From assembly GCF_032490495.1 (NCBI RefSeq), contig NZ_JAVYJB010000014.1, forward strand, positions 1-64,000: DNA of 64,000 nucleotides, in the 5' to 3' direction. The stretch is from Pilosibacter fragilis. GTDB lineage: Bacteria > Bacillota > Clostridia > Lachnospirales > Lachnospiraceae. The notes under the pieces were generated by a model. That model made no database searches and was not told the DNA's origin. It saw only the letters and a list, made by a program, of their open reading frames with translations. Shown piece by piece: positions 23,654-30,464 of this stretch. Position 1 is the first letter of the stretch; the number at the start of each line of letters is the position of its first letter. Both the position numbers and the translations under genes were made by a program.

Positions 23654-23773
23654 ATGGGTAAGAAAAAGAAACAAAAGAAAAAGCCTATCAAATGGCGAGA
23701 CTTGGCAATCAACGCATTGATAGACTTAATCATAGGAATTATACTTATCATAATTGGTAAGTACATAGGTTAG
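23654..23773 (+). CDS. Tiny lysine-rich membrane peptide, 39 residues
   Basis: ATG 23654 with GGAAAGGAG upstream, behind a consensus promoter. The first 11 residues are almost all lysine/glutamine (MGKKKKQKKKP), followed by a helix and one strongly hydrophobic span (LIDLIIGIILIIIGKYIG). Short cationic-plus-hydrophobic peptides under strong promoters are typical of small toxins, holin-like peptides or membrane regulators. I cannot assign a family. A 9-bp perfect hairpin begins within its last codons, so the gene is a compact promoter-peptide-hairpin unit. Confidence 0.6.
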   Translation: MGKKKKQKKKPIKWRDLAINALIDLIIGIILIIIGKYIG

Positions 23774-23812
23774 GGCGAAAGCCCTAACCAACAGGCGGGC
23801 GATAAGCCCGCC
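23768..23812 (+). terminator. Two tandem perfect hairpins after the tiny peptide gene
   Basis: GGTTAGGGC-GAAA-GCCCTAACC (23768-23789) is a perfect 9-bp stem with a GAAA loop. GGCGGGC-GATAA-GCCCGCC (23794-23812) is a second 7-bp stem. No long T tail follows; the region turns A-rich. Likely attenuators or stabilisers. The core GGGCGAAAGCCC is identical to the DGR hairpin at 19530-19541. Confidence 0.55.
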
Positions 23813-23855
23813 GCCTATAAAAAATATAACACAAACCCACAGCCGAGTAAAGAGT

Positions 23856-23954
23856 ATGCTTTTGAAATTAGGAGTATTTTTAGTAGCAGTAGGACTTGTA
23901 AAGCTGCTTATTGCTTTCATTTTGAGAGCGAAAGAAAAGAGAGGTAAGGCATGA
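23856..23954 (+). CDS. Tiny membrane peptide, 32 residues
   Basis: ATG 23856 to TGA 23952, overlapping the Xre gene start at 23951 by four bases, which argues for coupled translation. The product MLLKLGVFLVAVGLVKLLIA continues to a basic tail (FILRAKEKRGKA): one membrane helix, positive side in. No family recognised. Its main role could be to couple translation of the repressor. Confidence 0.5.
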   Translation: MLLKLGVFLVAVGLVKLLIAFILRAKEKRGKA

Positions 23955-24148
23955 ATTTAGGCGAAAACATAAGGAAAGCACGAAAAGCGGCAGGCGTGAC
24001 GCAAAAGGAACTTGCAGAGCGCCTGCAAGTTTACCCGAAAGATATAAGCCGTTGGGAAAACGGAGAAAGAACGCCGAGCGTGCCAGCGTTTGCGAAAATT
24101 TGCAGAGAGCTTAACGCCTCTGCTGATGAAATTTTAGAATTGAAGTAG
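23951..24148 (+). CDS. Xre-family HTH repressor, 65 residues
   Basis: A single helix-turn-helix domain: LGENIRKARKAAGVTQKELA, then RLQVYPKDISRWENGERTP and VPAFAKICRELN. This is the Cro/C1-type fold with full-length HTH and no extra domain. Such proteins repress phage or plasmid promoters. The palindrome between -35 and -10 of the promoter at 23561, 360 bp upstream in the same unit, is a likely autoregulatory site. Whether it is the main lysogeny repressor is unclear, because the early region lies left of the window. Confidence 0.9.
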   Translation: MNLGENIRKARKAAGVTQKELAERLQVYPKDISRWENGERTPSVPAFAKICRELNASADEILELK

Positions 24149-24169
24149 ATACGAAAGCGAGGGCTTACT

Positions 24170-24854
24170 ATGACAAAGAAAAAGGTAATTTTATTGGTAG
24201 TGGCTGCATTATTTGCAGTAAGCGGTTTAACGGCGCTGCCGCCTGGAAATATAACAGGCGGGGTGGGCTGCATTGTGGTTGCGGCAGTATGCGCCTATTT
24301 TGGACTGAAAAAGAAAAGCGCAGGAAAAGAGAACGGAAACAGAACGCCAGCGCCTGCCGCTGCATCTGGTGGCAGAATTTTAGATACAATCAGAACGAAA
24401 GTAGTAGGCGTGACGTTCAATAATGAGGACGGAGAAAACAGGCAGGATATTTTAAGCAGAATGTCCGGCAGTGAAGATATTACAGTAGAAAAGTATACAT
24501 ACAACGGAGAGCCTGCCGCATACGTAAAGTGGGGCGATAAGGTAATAGGCAATCTATCGGCAGAGCTGGCGGGGGACTTAGCGAGAAAGTACCCGAAAGC
24601 CCGCTACACCGCAGAAATACTGGAAATTTCTGGGGGGGGGGGTACAGACGTTCGGGTGCAATATAGAGCTTGACGTAATCGAGGACACAACGCCCAGCGT
24701 AAGCCAGCATACGGGAGAAACTACGGTATATGTAGACCGTAGCAACAAAAAATACCATAGTAAGCCTAACTGTTCGGGAATGAAAAACCCAAAGAGCATA
24801 CCGCTAAGCCAAGCAAAGAAGAAATACACCGCTTGTAAAAAGTGTTGTAAATAG
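24170..24854 (+). pseudogene. HIRAN-like membrane protein, frame broken at an 11-G run
   Basis: The first frame (24170-24673) gives 167 residues: two hydrophobic segments at the N-terminus, then a HIRAN-like domain (RTKVVGVTFNNEDGENRQDI, NGEPAAYVKWGDKVIGNLSA). It runs off frame at an 11-G tract (24632-24642). With one G fewer, translation continues through GCNIELDVIED to a Cys-rich end (YHSKPNCSGMKN and YTACKKCCK) and stops at TAG 24852-24854, giving about 227 residues. The downstream part keeps coding character, so the break is recent, a slippage-based switch or a sequencing error. HIRAN domains are linked to DNA-damage and replication-fork proteins. The intact protein's job is unknown. Confidence 0.75.
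24632..24642 (+). repeat. Homopolymer run of 11 G
   Basis: Eleven consecutive G inside the HIRAN-like gene. Ten would keep the long frame open; eleven sends it to an early TGA at 24671. Runs of this length slip readily in replication and are also a common sequencing error. Confidence 0.9.
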
Positions 24855-24864
24855 GTAAAGGCAT

Positions 24865-24898
24865 AAGCCGCAGACTTGTAAAAGAGTTTGCGGCTTTT
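24865..24898 (+). terminator. Terminator before the transposase gene
   Basis: AAGCCGCA (24865-24872) pairs with TGCGGCTT (24889-24896) and runs into TTTTC. It closes the repressor/HIRAN unit. No transposon-like inverted repeat is apparent here, which argues that the transposase gene is a phage gene rather than a separate inserted element. Confidence 0.6.
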
Positions 24899-24943
24899 CG
24901 TCGTATATGGGGAAAGAACAGGAACGAAAGAGAGGTAGCAGAA

Positions 24944-26005
24944 ATGGCGAATAAGAAAGGCAGCCGACAGCTGACATGGACAGACCGTATAAGCCTTGAG
25001 GCGTTGAAAAAAGCGGGGCATAGCGTGATAGAGATAGCAGAGCAGCTGGGCGTACACCGCAGCACTATATATAATGAGCTTAAGAGAGGGCAGTATATGC
25101 ACCGAAACAGCGACTATACGGAAGAACTGCGCTATAGTCCAGATATTGCACAGGAAAAGGCAGAGGAAAATTTAAAGGCGAGAGGCACACAGCTTAAAAT
25201 AGGGAATGATATTGCATACGCAAATTACATAGAGGATAAAATAGTAAATGAAGATTACAGCCCAGCGGCGGTACTGGGAGAGCTGAAAGCGCAGGGAAAA
25301 GAGGGGGACTTTTCCGTAACGGTATGCGTAACGACTTTATACAGCTACATTGATAAGGGCATTTTCCTTAAGCTGTCTAACAAGGATTTGCCAGTAAAGA
25401 AGAATAAAAAGCGGAAATATAAGAAAGTGCAGCGGCAGCAGTCAAGGGCAGCAGCAGGCGAGAGTATAGAGAAACGCCCGAAAGAGATAGATACACGGGA
25501 AGAGTTCGGCAACTGGGAAATGGACAGCGTTTTAGGCAAGCGGGGAAAGTCAAAAAATACGCTGCTGGTGCTGACAGAGCGGAAAACCAGAAACGAGATT
25601 ATATTTAAGCTGCCAGACCATACAGACGAGGCAGTAGTAGCGGCGCTGGATAGATTAGAAAGGAAATGGGGCGCTGATATGTTTAAGCGGGTATTTAAGA
25701 CAATCACGGTAGACAATGGCAGCGAGTTTGCAGACGCAGAGGGCTTACAGCGTTCTATTATCAACGAGGGAGAAAAGCGGACAAAGGTATATTACTGCCA
25801 CCCGTACAGCAGTTGGGAGCGTGGCACGAATGAGGTAACAAATAAGATGATACGCCGGAAGATACCGAAAGGCACAAATTTTGACGACAGGACAGAGGAA
25901 GAGGTAGAGAGTATAGAGAACTGGATAAACGGATACCCACGCAAAATACATGGCTATCATTCAGCAGGGGAATTATTCAAGGAAGAGGTAAAGCAGCTTG
26001 CATAA
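24944..26005 (+). CDS. IS30-family DDE transposase at the prophage right edge
   Basis: 353 residues, full length for IS30. An N-terminal helix-turn-helix (VIEIAEQLGVHRSTIYNELK, about 28-47) recognises terminal repeats. The RNase H-like catalytic core has Asp in GNWEMDSVLG (194), Asp in TVDNGSEFAD (257) and Glu in SSWERGTNE (297), followed by the family end IRRKIPKGTNFD. It would excise and join DNA by transposition with short target duplications. Codon use matches the phage genes. It has its own ribosome site (GAGAGGTAGCAG), follows a phage terminator and is the last gene before host DNA. The frame is intact. It may mobilise the whole prophage instead of a 1-kb element. Confidence 0.93.
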   Translation: MANKKGSRQLTWTDRISLEALKKAGHSVIEIAEQLGVHRSTIYNELKRGQYMHRNSDYTEELRYSPDIAQEKAEENLKARGTQLKIGNDIAYANYIEDKIVNEDYSPAAVLGELKAQGKEGDFSVTVCVTTLYSYIDKGIFLKLSNKDLPVKKNKKRKYKKVQRQQSRAAAGESIEKRPKEIDTREEFGNWEMDSVLGKRGKSKNTLLVLTERKTRNEIIFKLPDHTDEAVVAALDRLERKWGADMFKRVFKTITVDNGSEFADAEGLQRSIINEGEKRTKVYYCHPYSSWERGTNEVTNKMIRRKIPKGTNFDDRTEEEVESIENWINGYPRKIHGYHSAGELFKEEVKQLA

Positions 26006-26188
26006 CAACGGATACAGGGAGCGTGAGAGGCTGGCAGCAGTGGCAGCCTTACTACTGCGTTGCCTAAAAGTGAAAATATACAATAAAACAGGCTGCGTAT
26101 TGTGCAAAATGGCAAAACGATAAAAACATGAAAAAATGTCGATTTTAATGTTGACATTTTTAGAATCCGGGAAAAACGTCGAAATGCA
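26006..26188. other. Non-coding prophage-host junction region
   Basis: No convincing gene. From 26006 to about 26090 there is phage-like sequence with an imperfect hairpin (AGGCTG...CAGCCT). From about 26100 it becomes AT-rich with a 9-bp inverted repeat at 26132-26161. The host promoter of the aldolase gene begins at 26189. No tRNA gene is present at the junction, so this is not a tRNA attachment site. Confidence 0.5.
26132..26161. repeat. Inverted repeat, candidate right terminus of the prophage
   Basis: AAAAATGTC (26132-26140) and GACATTTTT (26153-26161) are perfect 9-bp arms around a 12-base centre in AT-rich DNA, between the transposase and the first host promoter. Transposase-recognised ends of IS30 elements are AT-rich imperfect repeats of 20-30 bp. 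Matching to the left prophage end cannot be tested here. Confidence 0.35.
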
Positions 26189-26216
26189 TTGACAAAACAT
26201 ATCCTCATGTTAAAAT
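26189..26216 (+). promoter_or_regulatory. Promoter of the aldolase gene
   Basis: TTGACA (26189-26194), 16 bases, TAAAAT (26211-26216) with TG at 26208-26209 making an extended -10. It is the first host signal after the prophage. Insertion must have fallen just upstream of it, leaving the gene intact. Confidence 0.75.
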
Positions 26217-26290
26217 GGACTTATATGACGATTTGTAGCTGTGAAAATACCAGGCAGTTACGATTATTTGAAATACAGGAGGGGGAACCA

Positions 26291-26944
26291 ATGAAGTTTT
26301 TCATTGATACAGCCAATGTGGATGAAATCCGCAAAGCAAATGACATGGGAGTGATCTGCGGAGTTACAACAAATCCGTCCCTGATCGCAAAAGAAGGAAA
26401 AGATTATGTTGAGACTTTAAAAGAGATCGCTTCTATCGTAGACGGACCGATCAGCGGTGAGGTAAAGGCAACAACAACTGACGCGGAGGGAATGATCGCG
26501 GAGGGCCGCGAGATCGCGAAGATCCACCCGAATATGGTCGTTAAGATCCCGATGACGGTGGAAGGCTTAAAGGCGACAAAAGTGCTTTCTTCCGAAGGCA
26601 TCAAGGTGAATGTGACCCTGATCTTCTCCGCCAACCAGGCACTTCTTGCAGCCAGAGCAGGCGCAGCTTATGTGTCCCCGTTCGTAGGACGTCTCGATGA
26701 TATCTCCCAGCCAGGTATCGATCTCATCGACACTGTTGCAGAGATCTTCGCTCTCCATGATATCGAGACAGAGATCATCGCGGCAAGCGTACGACACACC
26801 ATGCATGTAACAGAGTGTGCACTTGCAGGCGCTGATATCGCGACGGTTCCGTATAAAGTAATCGAGCAGATGACACATCACCCGTTAACTGACCAGGGAA
26901 TTGAGAAATTCCGTAAAGACTATGAAGCAGTTTTCGGCAAATAA
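26291..26944 (+). CDS. fsa: Fructose-6-phosphate aldolase / transaldolase-like protein
   Basis: 217 residues from ATG 26291 with AGGAGGGGG upstream (the longer frame to 26189 overlaps the promoter). TIM-barrel class I aldolase: FIDTANVDEIRKAND, GVTTNPSLIAKEG and the Schiff-base lysine in VVKIPMTVEG (Lys85). Small transaldolases of this subfamily split fructose-6-phosphate or transfer dihydroxyacetone units between sugar phosphates; the two activities cannot be told apart by eye. Composition is host-like. A strong terminator follows, so it is monocistronic. Confidence 0.93.
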   Translation: MKFFIDTANVDEIRKANDMGVICGVTTNPSLIAKEGKDYVETLKEIASIVDGPISGEVKATTTDAEGMIAEGREIAKIHPNMVVKIPMTVEGLKATKVLSSEGIKVNVTLIFSANQALLAARAGAAYVSPFVGRLDDISQPGIDLIDTVAEIFALHDIETEIIAASVRHTMHVTECALAGADIATVPYKVIEQMTHHPLTDQGIEKFRKDYEAVFGK

Positions 26945-26956
26945 GGGAAATTCATG

Positions 26957-26982
26957 AGGACGCCTCCGGGCGTCCTTTTTTT
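26957..26982 (+). terminator. Rho-independent terminator after the aldolase gene
   Basis: AGGACGCC (26957-26964), loop TCCG, GGCGTCCT (26969-26976), followed by a run of T to 26982. Confidence 0.92.
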
Positions 26983-27122
26983 GCGCGCTTTTCTGTGATA
27001 AAGAGGTAGTGAAAAGAATAGAAAACGTGGAAAATTGCAAAGGAAAAAATTAAATAATATAAAATATATAAACAATACAAACAACAATAAACAGAATATA
27101 AAGAGAAAGGAAACAAAAAAAA

Positions 27123-28025
27123 ATGGAAACATCAGAAACAAAACAGAACAAGGCGGCATCTGTCGTTATCCAGACTGCGGTTATCCTGTTTGGTCTCACG
27201 GTCTACGCTGCGGGAGTCGTCCTCTTCATTCTGCCGTTGGACATGATCGCCGCGGGAACCACAGGACTTGGTCTTATGGCACAGCATTTCTTCGGGATCC
27301 CTCTTTCCGGCTTCGTGGCGGTCTTCAATATCGCCATGTTCGGTCTCGGCTGGCTGGAGTTGGGGAAAAAATTTGCGGCGACGACCCTGCTTGCGACATT
27401 TTATTACCCGTTCATCCTTGACCGCCTGACCGCCCTGGCGGGAGACTTCGTATTCACAACGGATCCCATGCTCTGTGCCATCTTTGCTGGGATCATGATC
27501 GGATTCGCTCTGGGGTTCGTGATCCGCTCCGGTGCCTCCACCGGCGGCATGGACATCCCTCCGCTTGTCCTGCAGAAACGCTTTAAGGTTCCGGTATCTG
27601 TGTCCATGTACGTTTTCGATGTGGCGATCCTCTTATCCCAGCTTTTGTTCCGCGACCGGGAAAAGATCCTCTACGGGATTATCATGGTCATGGTCTACAC
27701 CGTGATCTTGGACAAGATGCTCATGATGGGCAAAAAGCAGGTACAGGCGAAGATCATCAGCGAGAAATACGAGGAGATCAATATCGCAGTGCAGGAACAG
27801 CTTGACCGTGGAACCACATTATTCCAGATCGAGGGCGGGCACTTAAGAAAGACGTCCATGGCCGTCGTCACCGTAGTTTCCGGCAGGGAACTTCAGAAAT
27901 TAAACCGCATCGTGATGGACATCGATCCGGAAGCATTCATGGTGGTTCACCAGGTCGGAGAAGTCCGCGGGCGGGGCTTTACTGAGATGAAACGTCATCT
28001 GCAAGCAGAAGGTTTAAAAAATTAA
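27123..28025 (+). CDS. YitT-family membrane protein with C-terminal DUF2179 domain
   Basis: 300 residues. About five to six membrane helices lie in the first 200 residues (VIQTAVILFGLTVYAAGVVL onward), with the family motifs AAGTTGLGLMAQHFFGIPLS and SGASTGGMDIPPLVLQK. A cytoplasmic domain at about 205-295 (DRGTTLFQIEGGHLRKTS, VVTVVSGRELQKL, DPEAFMVVHQVGEVRGRG) is the DUF2179 ligand-binding-like domain. Members are widespread in Firmicutes and mostly uncharacterised; some are suggested transporters. The leader is very A-rich with AGAAAGGA as ribosome site. No partner genes are attached. Confidence 0.9.
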   Translation: METSETKQNKAASVVIQTAVILFGLTVYAAGVVLFILPLDMIAAGTTGLGLMAQHFFGIPLSGFVAVFNIAMFGLGWLELGKKFAATTLLATFYYPFILDRLTALAGDFVFTTDPMLCAIFAGIMIGFALGFVIRSGASTGGMDIPPLVLQKRFKVPVSVSMYVFDVAILLSQLLFRDREKILYGIIMVMVYTVILDKMLMMGKKQVQAKIISEKYEEINIAVQEQLDRGTTLFQIEGGHLRKTSMAVVTVVSGRELQKLNRIVMDIDPEAFMVVHQVGEVRGRGFTEMKRHLQAEGLKN

Positions 28026-28115
28026 CTGCATCACGAGACAGGCATTAGAAAAAAAGTTTCTTAAATTTTTCTGACGAAAAGGGATAAAAATGTTGCTAAG
28101 GCGGGGAAAAACTCC

Positions 28116-28144
28116 TTGAATTTTGCATCAAATCCGTTTATTAT
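28116..28144 (+). promoter_or_regulatory. Promoter of the decarboxylase operon
   Basis: TTGAAT (28116-28121), 17 bases, TATTAT (28139-28144). It is flanked by an inverted pair TGACGAAAA (28072-28080) and TTTTCGTCA (28165-28173), with CTTAAAT and ATTTAAG continuing the symmetry, a plausible pair of regulator half sites. Confidence 0.65.
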
Positions 28145-28200
28145 TACACTAGGCAGAAATTTGATTTTCGTCAATTTAAGGAATAATGGAGGACAGCAAA

Positions 28201-29631
28201 ATGACAAAAACGTCGGCAATCAACAGAATTCATGAATTGCTTGATGACAACAGCTTTGTTGAGGTTGGTGCTTATATTACTGCCAGAAGCACTGATTACA
28301 ACATGCAGTCTCAGGAAACCCCTGCAGATGGTGTTGTTACCGGTTATGGTACTATCAATGGCGCTCTCGTCTATGTGTACAGCCAGGACGCGTCCGTAAT
28401 GGGCGGATCCATCGGCGAAATGCACGCAGAGAAGATCGAGAAGCTCTATAGTATGGCTATGAAAATGGGCGCACCCATTGTTGGTCTGGTTGACTGTGCA
28501 GGATTCAGACTCCAGGAAAGCATGGATGCCCTGGACGGCTTCGGCAAACTTTATGTCTGCCAGGCAATGGCATCCGGTGTGATCCCGCAGATCCAGGCTG
28601 TGTTTGGAAACTGCGGCGGCGGAATGGCTGTGGCATCTGAAATGGCTGATTTCACATTTATGGAACAGGACGCAAAAATGTTTGTGAATGCTCCGTTTGT
28701 AATCGCTGAGAACGATGCTGATAATTCCAGCGCTGAGTATCAGGCAAAAGAGACAGGAAACGTATGCGCGACTGGCTCCGAGAAAGAAATTTTCACAGAG
28801 ATCAGAAACCTTGTTTCCATCCTTCCGGCTAACAACGAGGATGACATGTCTTACAGCGAATGTGAGGATGACTTAAACAGAATCTGCACAGATATCGAGA
28901 ACTGCGCAGGCGATACATCCATCGCACTGTCCATGATCTCTGATGACAGCTTCTACATGGAAATGAAGAAGGACTACGCACCGGAGATGGTAACGGCATT
29001 TATCCGCTTAAACGGAGCTACCGTTGGCTGTGTTGCAAATCGCAGCGAAGTTTATACAGACGGCGAGAAGACTGCTACTTATGACGCAGCCCTTACCGCA
29101 GCAGGATGTGAGAAAGCAGTAGCATTTGTAAACTTCTGCAACGCTTTCGAGATCCCGGTACTTACACTCGTCAATGTAGATGGTTACAAGAACTGCAAAT
29201 GCAACGAGAAGAAGATCGCGAAGGCGGCAGCACGCCTGACCTACGCATTCGCAAACGCTGACGTTCCGAAGGTAACTGTCGTTGTCGGCAAGGCAAACGG
29301 AACAGCAGGTCTTACCATGAACAGCAAGTCCATCGGTTCTGACATTGTATACGCATGGAAGAACGCGAAGATCGGTGTCATGGAAGCAGTACCGGCTGTG
29401 AAGATCATGTATGCTGACGAGATCACAAAGGCTGACAATGCGGCAGCCCTGATCAATGAAAAAGCAGCACAGTATAATGAGATGCAGGCAAGCGCACTTG
29501 CGGCAGCAAAGAGAGGATATGTAGACGATATCATCGAGGCTTCCGAGACAAGACAGCGTGTAGCTGCTGCATTTGAGATGCTGTTCACAAAAAGAGAGGA
29601 TCGTCCGTCCAAAAAGCACGGAACGATCTAA
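28201..29631 (+). CDS. Carboxyltransferase subunit of a biotin-dependent (de)carboxylase (MmdA-like)
   Basis: 476 residues from ATG 28201, chosen over ATG 28186 because GGAGG lies nine bases before it. Two crotonase-fold halves: N-terminal ASVMGGSIGEMHAEKIEKLY with GNCGGGMAVASEMADF, and C-terminal IPVLTLVNVDGYKNCKC with GLTMNSKSIGSDIVYAW. This family moves carboxyl groups between biotin and an acyl-CoA (methylmalonyl-, malonyl- or glutaconyl-CoA). It is a diverged member, so the substrate is open. It is first in an operon with OadG, biotin carrier, OadB and OadA, which places it in a sodium-pump or transcarboxylase complex at the membrane. Confidence 0.85.
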   Translation: MTKTSAINRIHELLDDNSFVEVGAYITARSTDYNMQSQETPADGVVTGYGTINGALVYVYSQDASVMGGSIGEMHAEKIEKLYSMAMKMGAPIVGLVDCAGFRLQESMDALDGFGKLYVCQAMASGVIPQIQAVFGNCGGGMAVASEMADFTFMEQDAKMFVNAPFVIAENDADNSSAEYQAKETGNVCATGSEKEIFTEIRNLVSILPANNEDDMSYSECEDDLNRICTDIENCAGDTSIALSMISDDSFYMEMKKDYAPEMVTAFIRLNGATVGCVANRSEVYTDGEKTATYDAALTAAGCEKAVAFVNFCNAFEIPVLTLVNVDGYKNCKCNEKKIAKAAARLTYAFANADVPKVTVVVGKANGTAGLTMNSKSIGSDIVYAWKNAKIGVMEAVPAVKIMYADEITKADNAAALINEKAAQYNEMQASALAAAKRGYVDDIIEASETRQRVAAAFEMLFTKREDRPSKKHGTI

Positions 29632-29648
29632 TATGAGGTGGCTGAAAT

Positions 29649-30443
29649 ATGAAACAGAGAATTAGAAGAATCTGGCTTGCACTCTGCATGGCAGTTTGCC
29701 TCTTCGCGCTTGCAGGATGCTCTGCAGCCGTTGACACCGCTGAAACGATCGATCCGCAGATCGAAATGGCGATGCAGTCCGGCTCCCAGCAGTACCTGGA
29801 TCTGTTCAACCAGATGGATGACGCTTCCATCGAACAGGCCCTTGCAACAAGCGTAAAGAACAAAGATACTGTTATGGAGAATGCGTTAAAATCCTGGGAT
29901 TCCATTAAGGATGACCTTGGCGCGTTCGTTTCCAGCGAGACAGCAGTCGTTACAAAAAGTGATGACGGCTATGTCGCAAGAATGAACACTGTTTACGAGA
30001 AGAGAGCGATGGAATTCACTCTGATCGCAGACGAGGACCTCAACAAGGTTGAGACAATTTCCTTCTCTCCGGTTTACACAACAGGCGAGAAGATGGCGAA
30101 AGCCGGAATGAATACCTTAATGGGTATGGGCGTTGTATTCGCAGTCCTGATCTTCATCAGCTGGCTGATCAGCATGTTCAAATACATCAACGTATTTGAG
30201 GCAAAGATGAAGGCAAAGAAGGCTGCAGCAGCACCGGCACCGGCGGCAGCACCGCAGGCAGCACCGGCAGCTCCGGCTCCGGCACCGGCAGCAGCACCGG
30301 CTGAGGAGGAGAACCTCACCGACGACACAGAGCTCGTTTCCGTGATTACAGCAGCGATTGCAGCTTACGAGGGAAAAGAGACTGTTGACAACGGACTTGT
30401 AGTCCGCTCCATCAAACGTGTTTCTAACAGAAACTGGAATTAA
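29649..30443 (+). CDS. oadG: OadG-like gamma subunit with lipoprotein signal
   Basis: 264 residues. The N-terminus is a lipoprotein signal (ALCMAVCLFALAGCSAAVD) with lipobox LAGC, unusual for gamma subunits. A soluble extracytoplasmic domain follows (about 25-150), then one membrane span (MGMGVVFAVLIFISWLISMF) of the OAD-gamma type, and an Ala/Pro linker with a short C-terminal segment (LVSVITAAIAAYEGKE, VVRSIKRVSNRNWN) that typically contacts the carboxyltransferase. Gamma subunits hold the Na+-pump decarboxylase together. The extra N-terminal lipoprotein domain seems to be a clade-specific addition. Confidence 0.82.
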   Translation: MKQRIRRIWLALCMAVCLFALAGCSAAVDTAETIDPQIEMAMQSGSQQYLDLFNQMDDASIEQALATSVKNKDTVMENALKSWDSIKDDLGAFVSSETAVVTKSDDGYVARMNTVYEKRAMEFTLIADEDLNKVETISFSPVYTTGEKMAKAGMNTLMGMGVVFAVLIFISWLISMFKYINVFEAKMKAKKAAAAPAPAAAPQAAPAAPAPAPAAAPAEEENLTDDTELVSVITAAIAAYEGKETVDNGLVVRSIKRVSNRNWN

Positions 30444-30464
30444 TATTATCAGGAGGAAATCACA

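Larger units (their letters stand above)
1..26161 (+). mobile_element. Right-hand part of a siphovirus-type prophage (left end outside window)
   Basis: Nearly every gene from the window start to the transposase is on the plus strand, densely packed and often overlapping, in the order ssb, late regulator, HNH, terminase, portal, protease, capsid, tail, DGR, lysis, repressor, transposase. This is the canonical HK97-like head and siphovirus tail order. Codon habits (AGC for serine, GTA, GCA, many purines on the coding strand) differ from the genes after 26290, which favour ATC, CTC and TCC. The right edge is placed between the transposase stop at 26005 and the host promoter at 26189. An inverted repeat at 26132-26161 is my best guess for the terminus. 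No tyrosine or serine integrase is present here, but one could lie to the left. Confidence 0.93.

Noticed and set aside
24900..26060. Stand-alone IS30 insertion sequence inside the prophage
   Set aside because: Not excluded, but I saw no inverted repeats close to both sides of the transposase gene and its composition equals that of neighbouring phage genes, so I treat it as a phage gene.
1..26161. Phage integrase or excisionase
   Set aside because: I looked for tyrosine recombinase (R..HxxR..Y) and large serine recombinase features in all plus- and minus-strand proteins and found none; it may lie left of the window.
27010..27122. Extremely A-rich stretch
   Set aside because: Considered as a mobile-element scar or replication feature, but it contains no repeats or genes and is best seen as the leader of the YitT-type gene.
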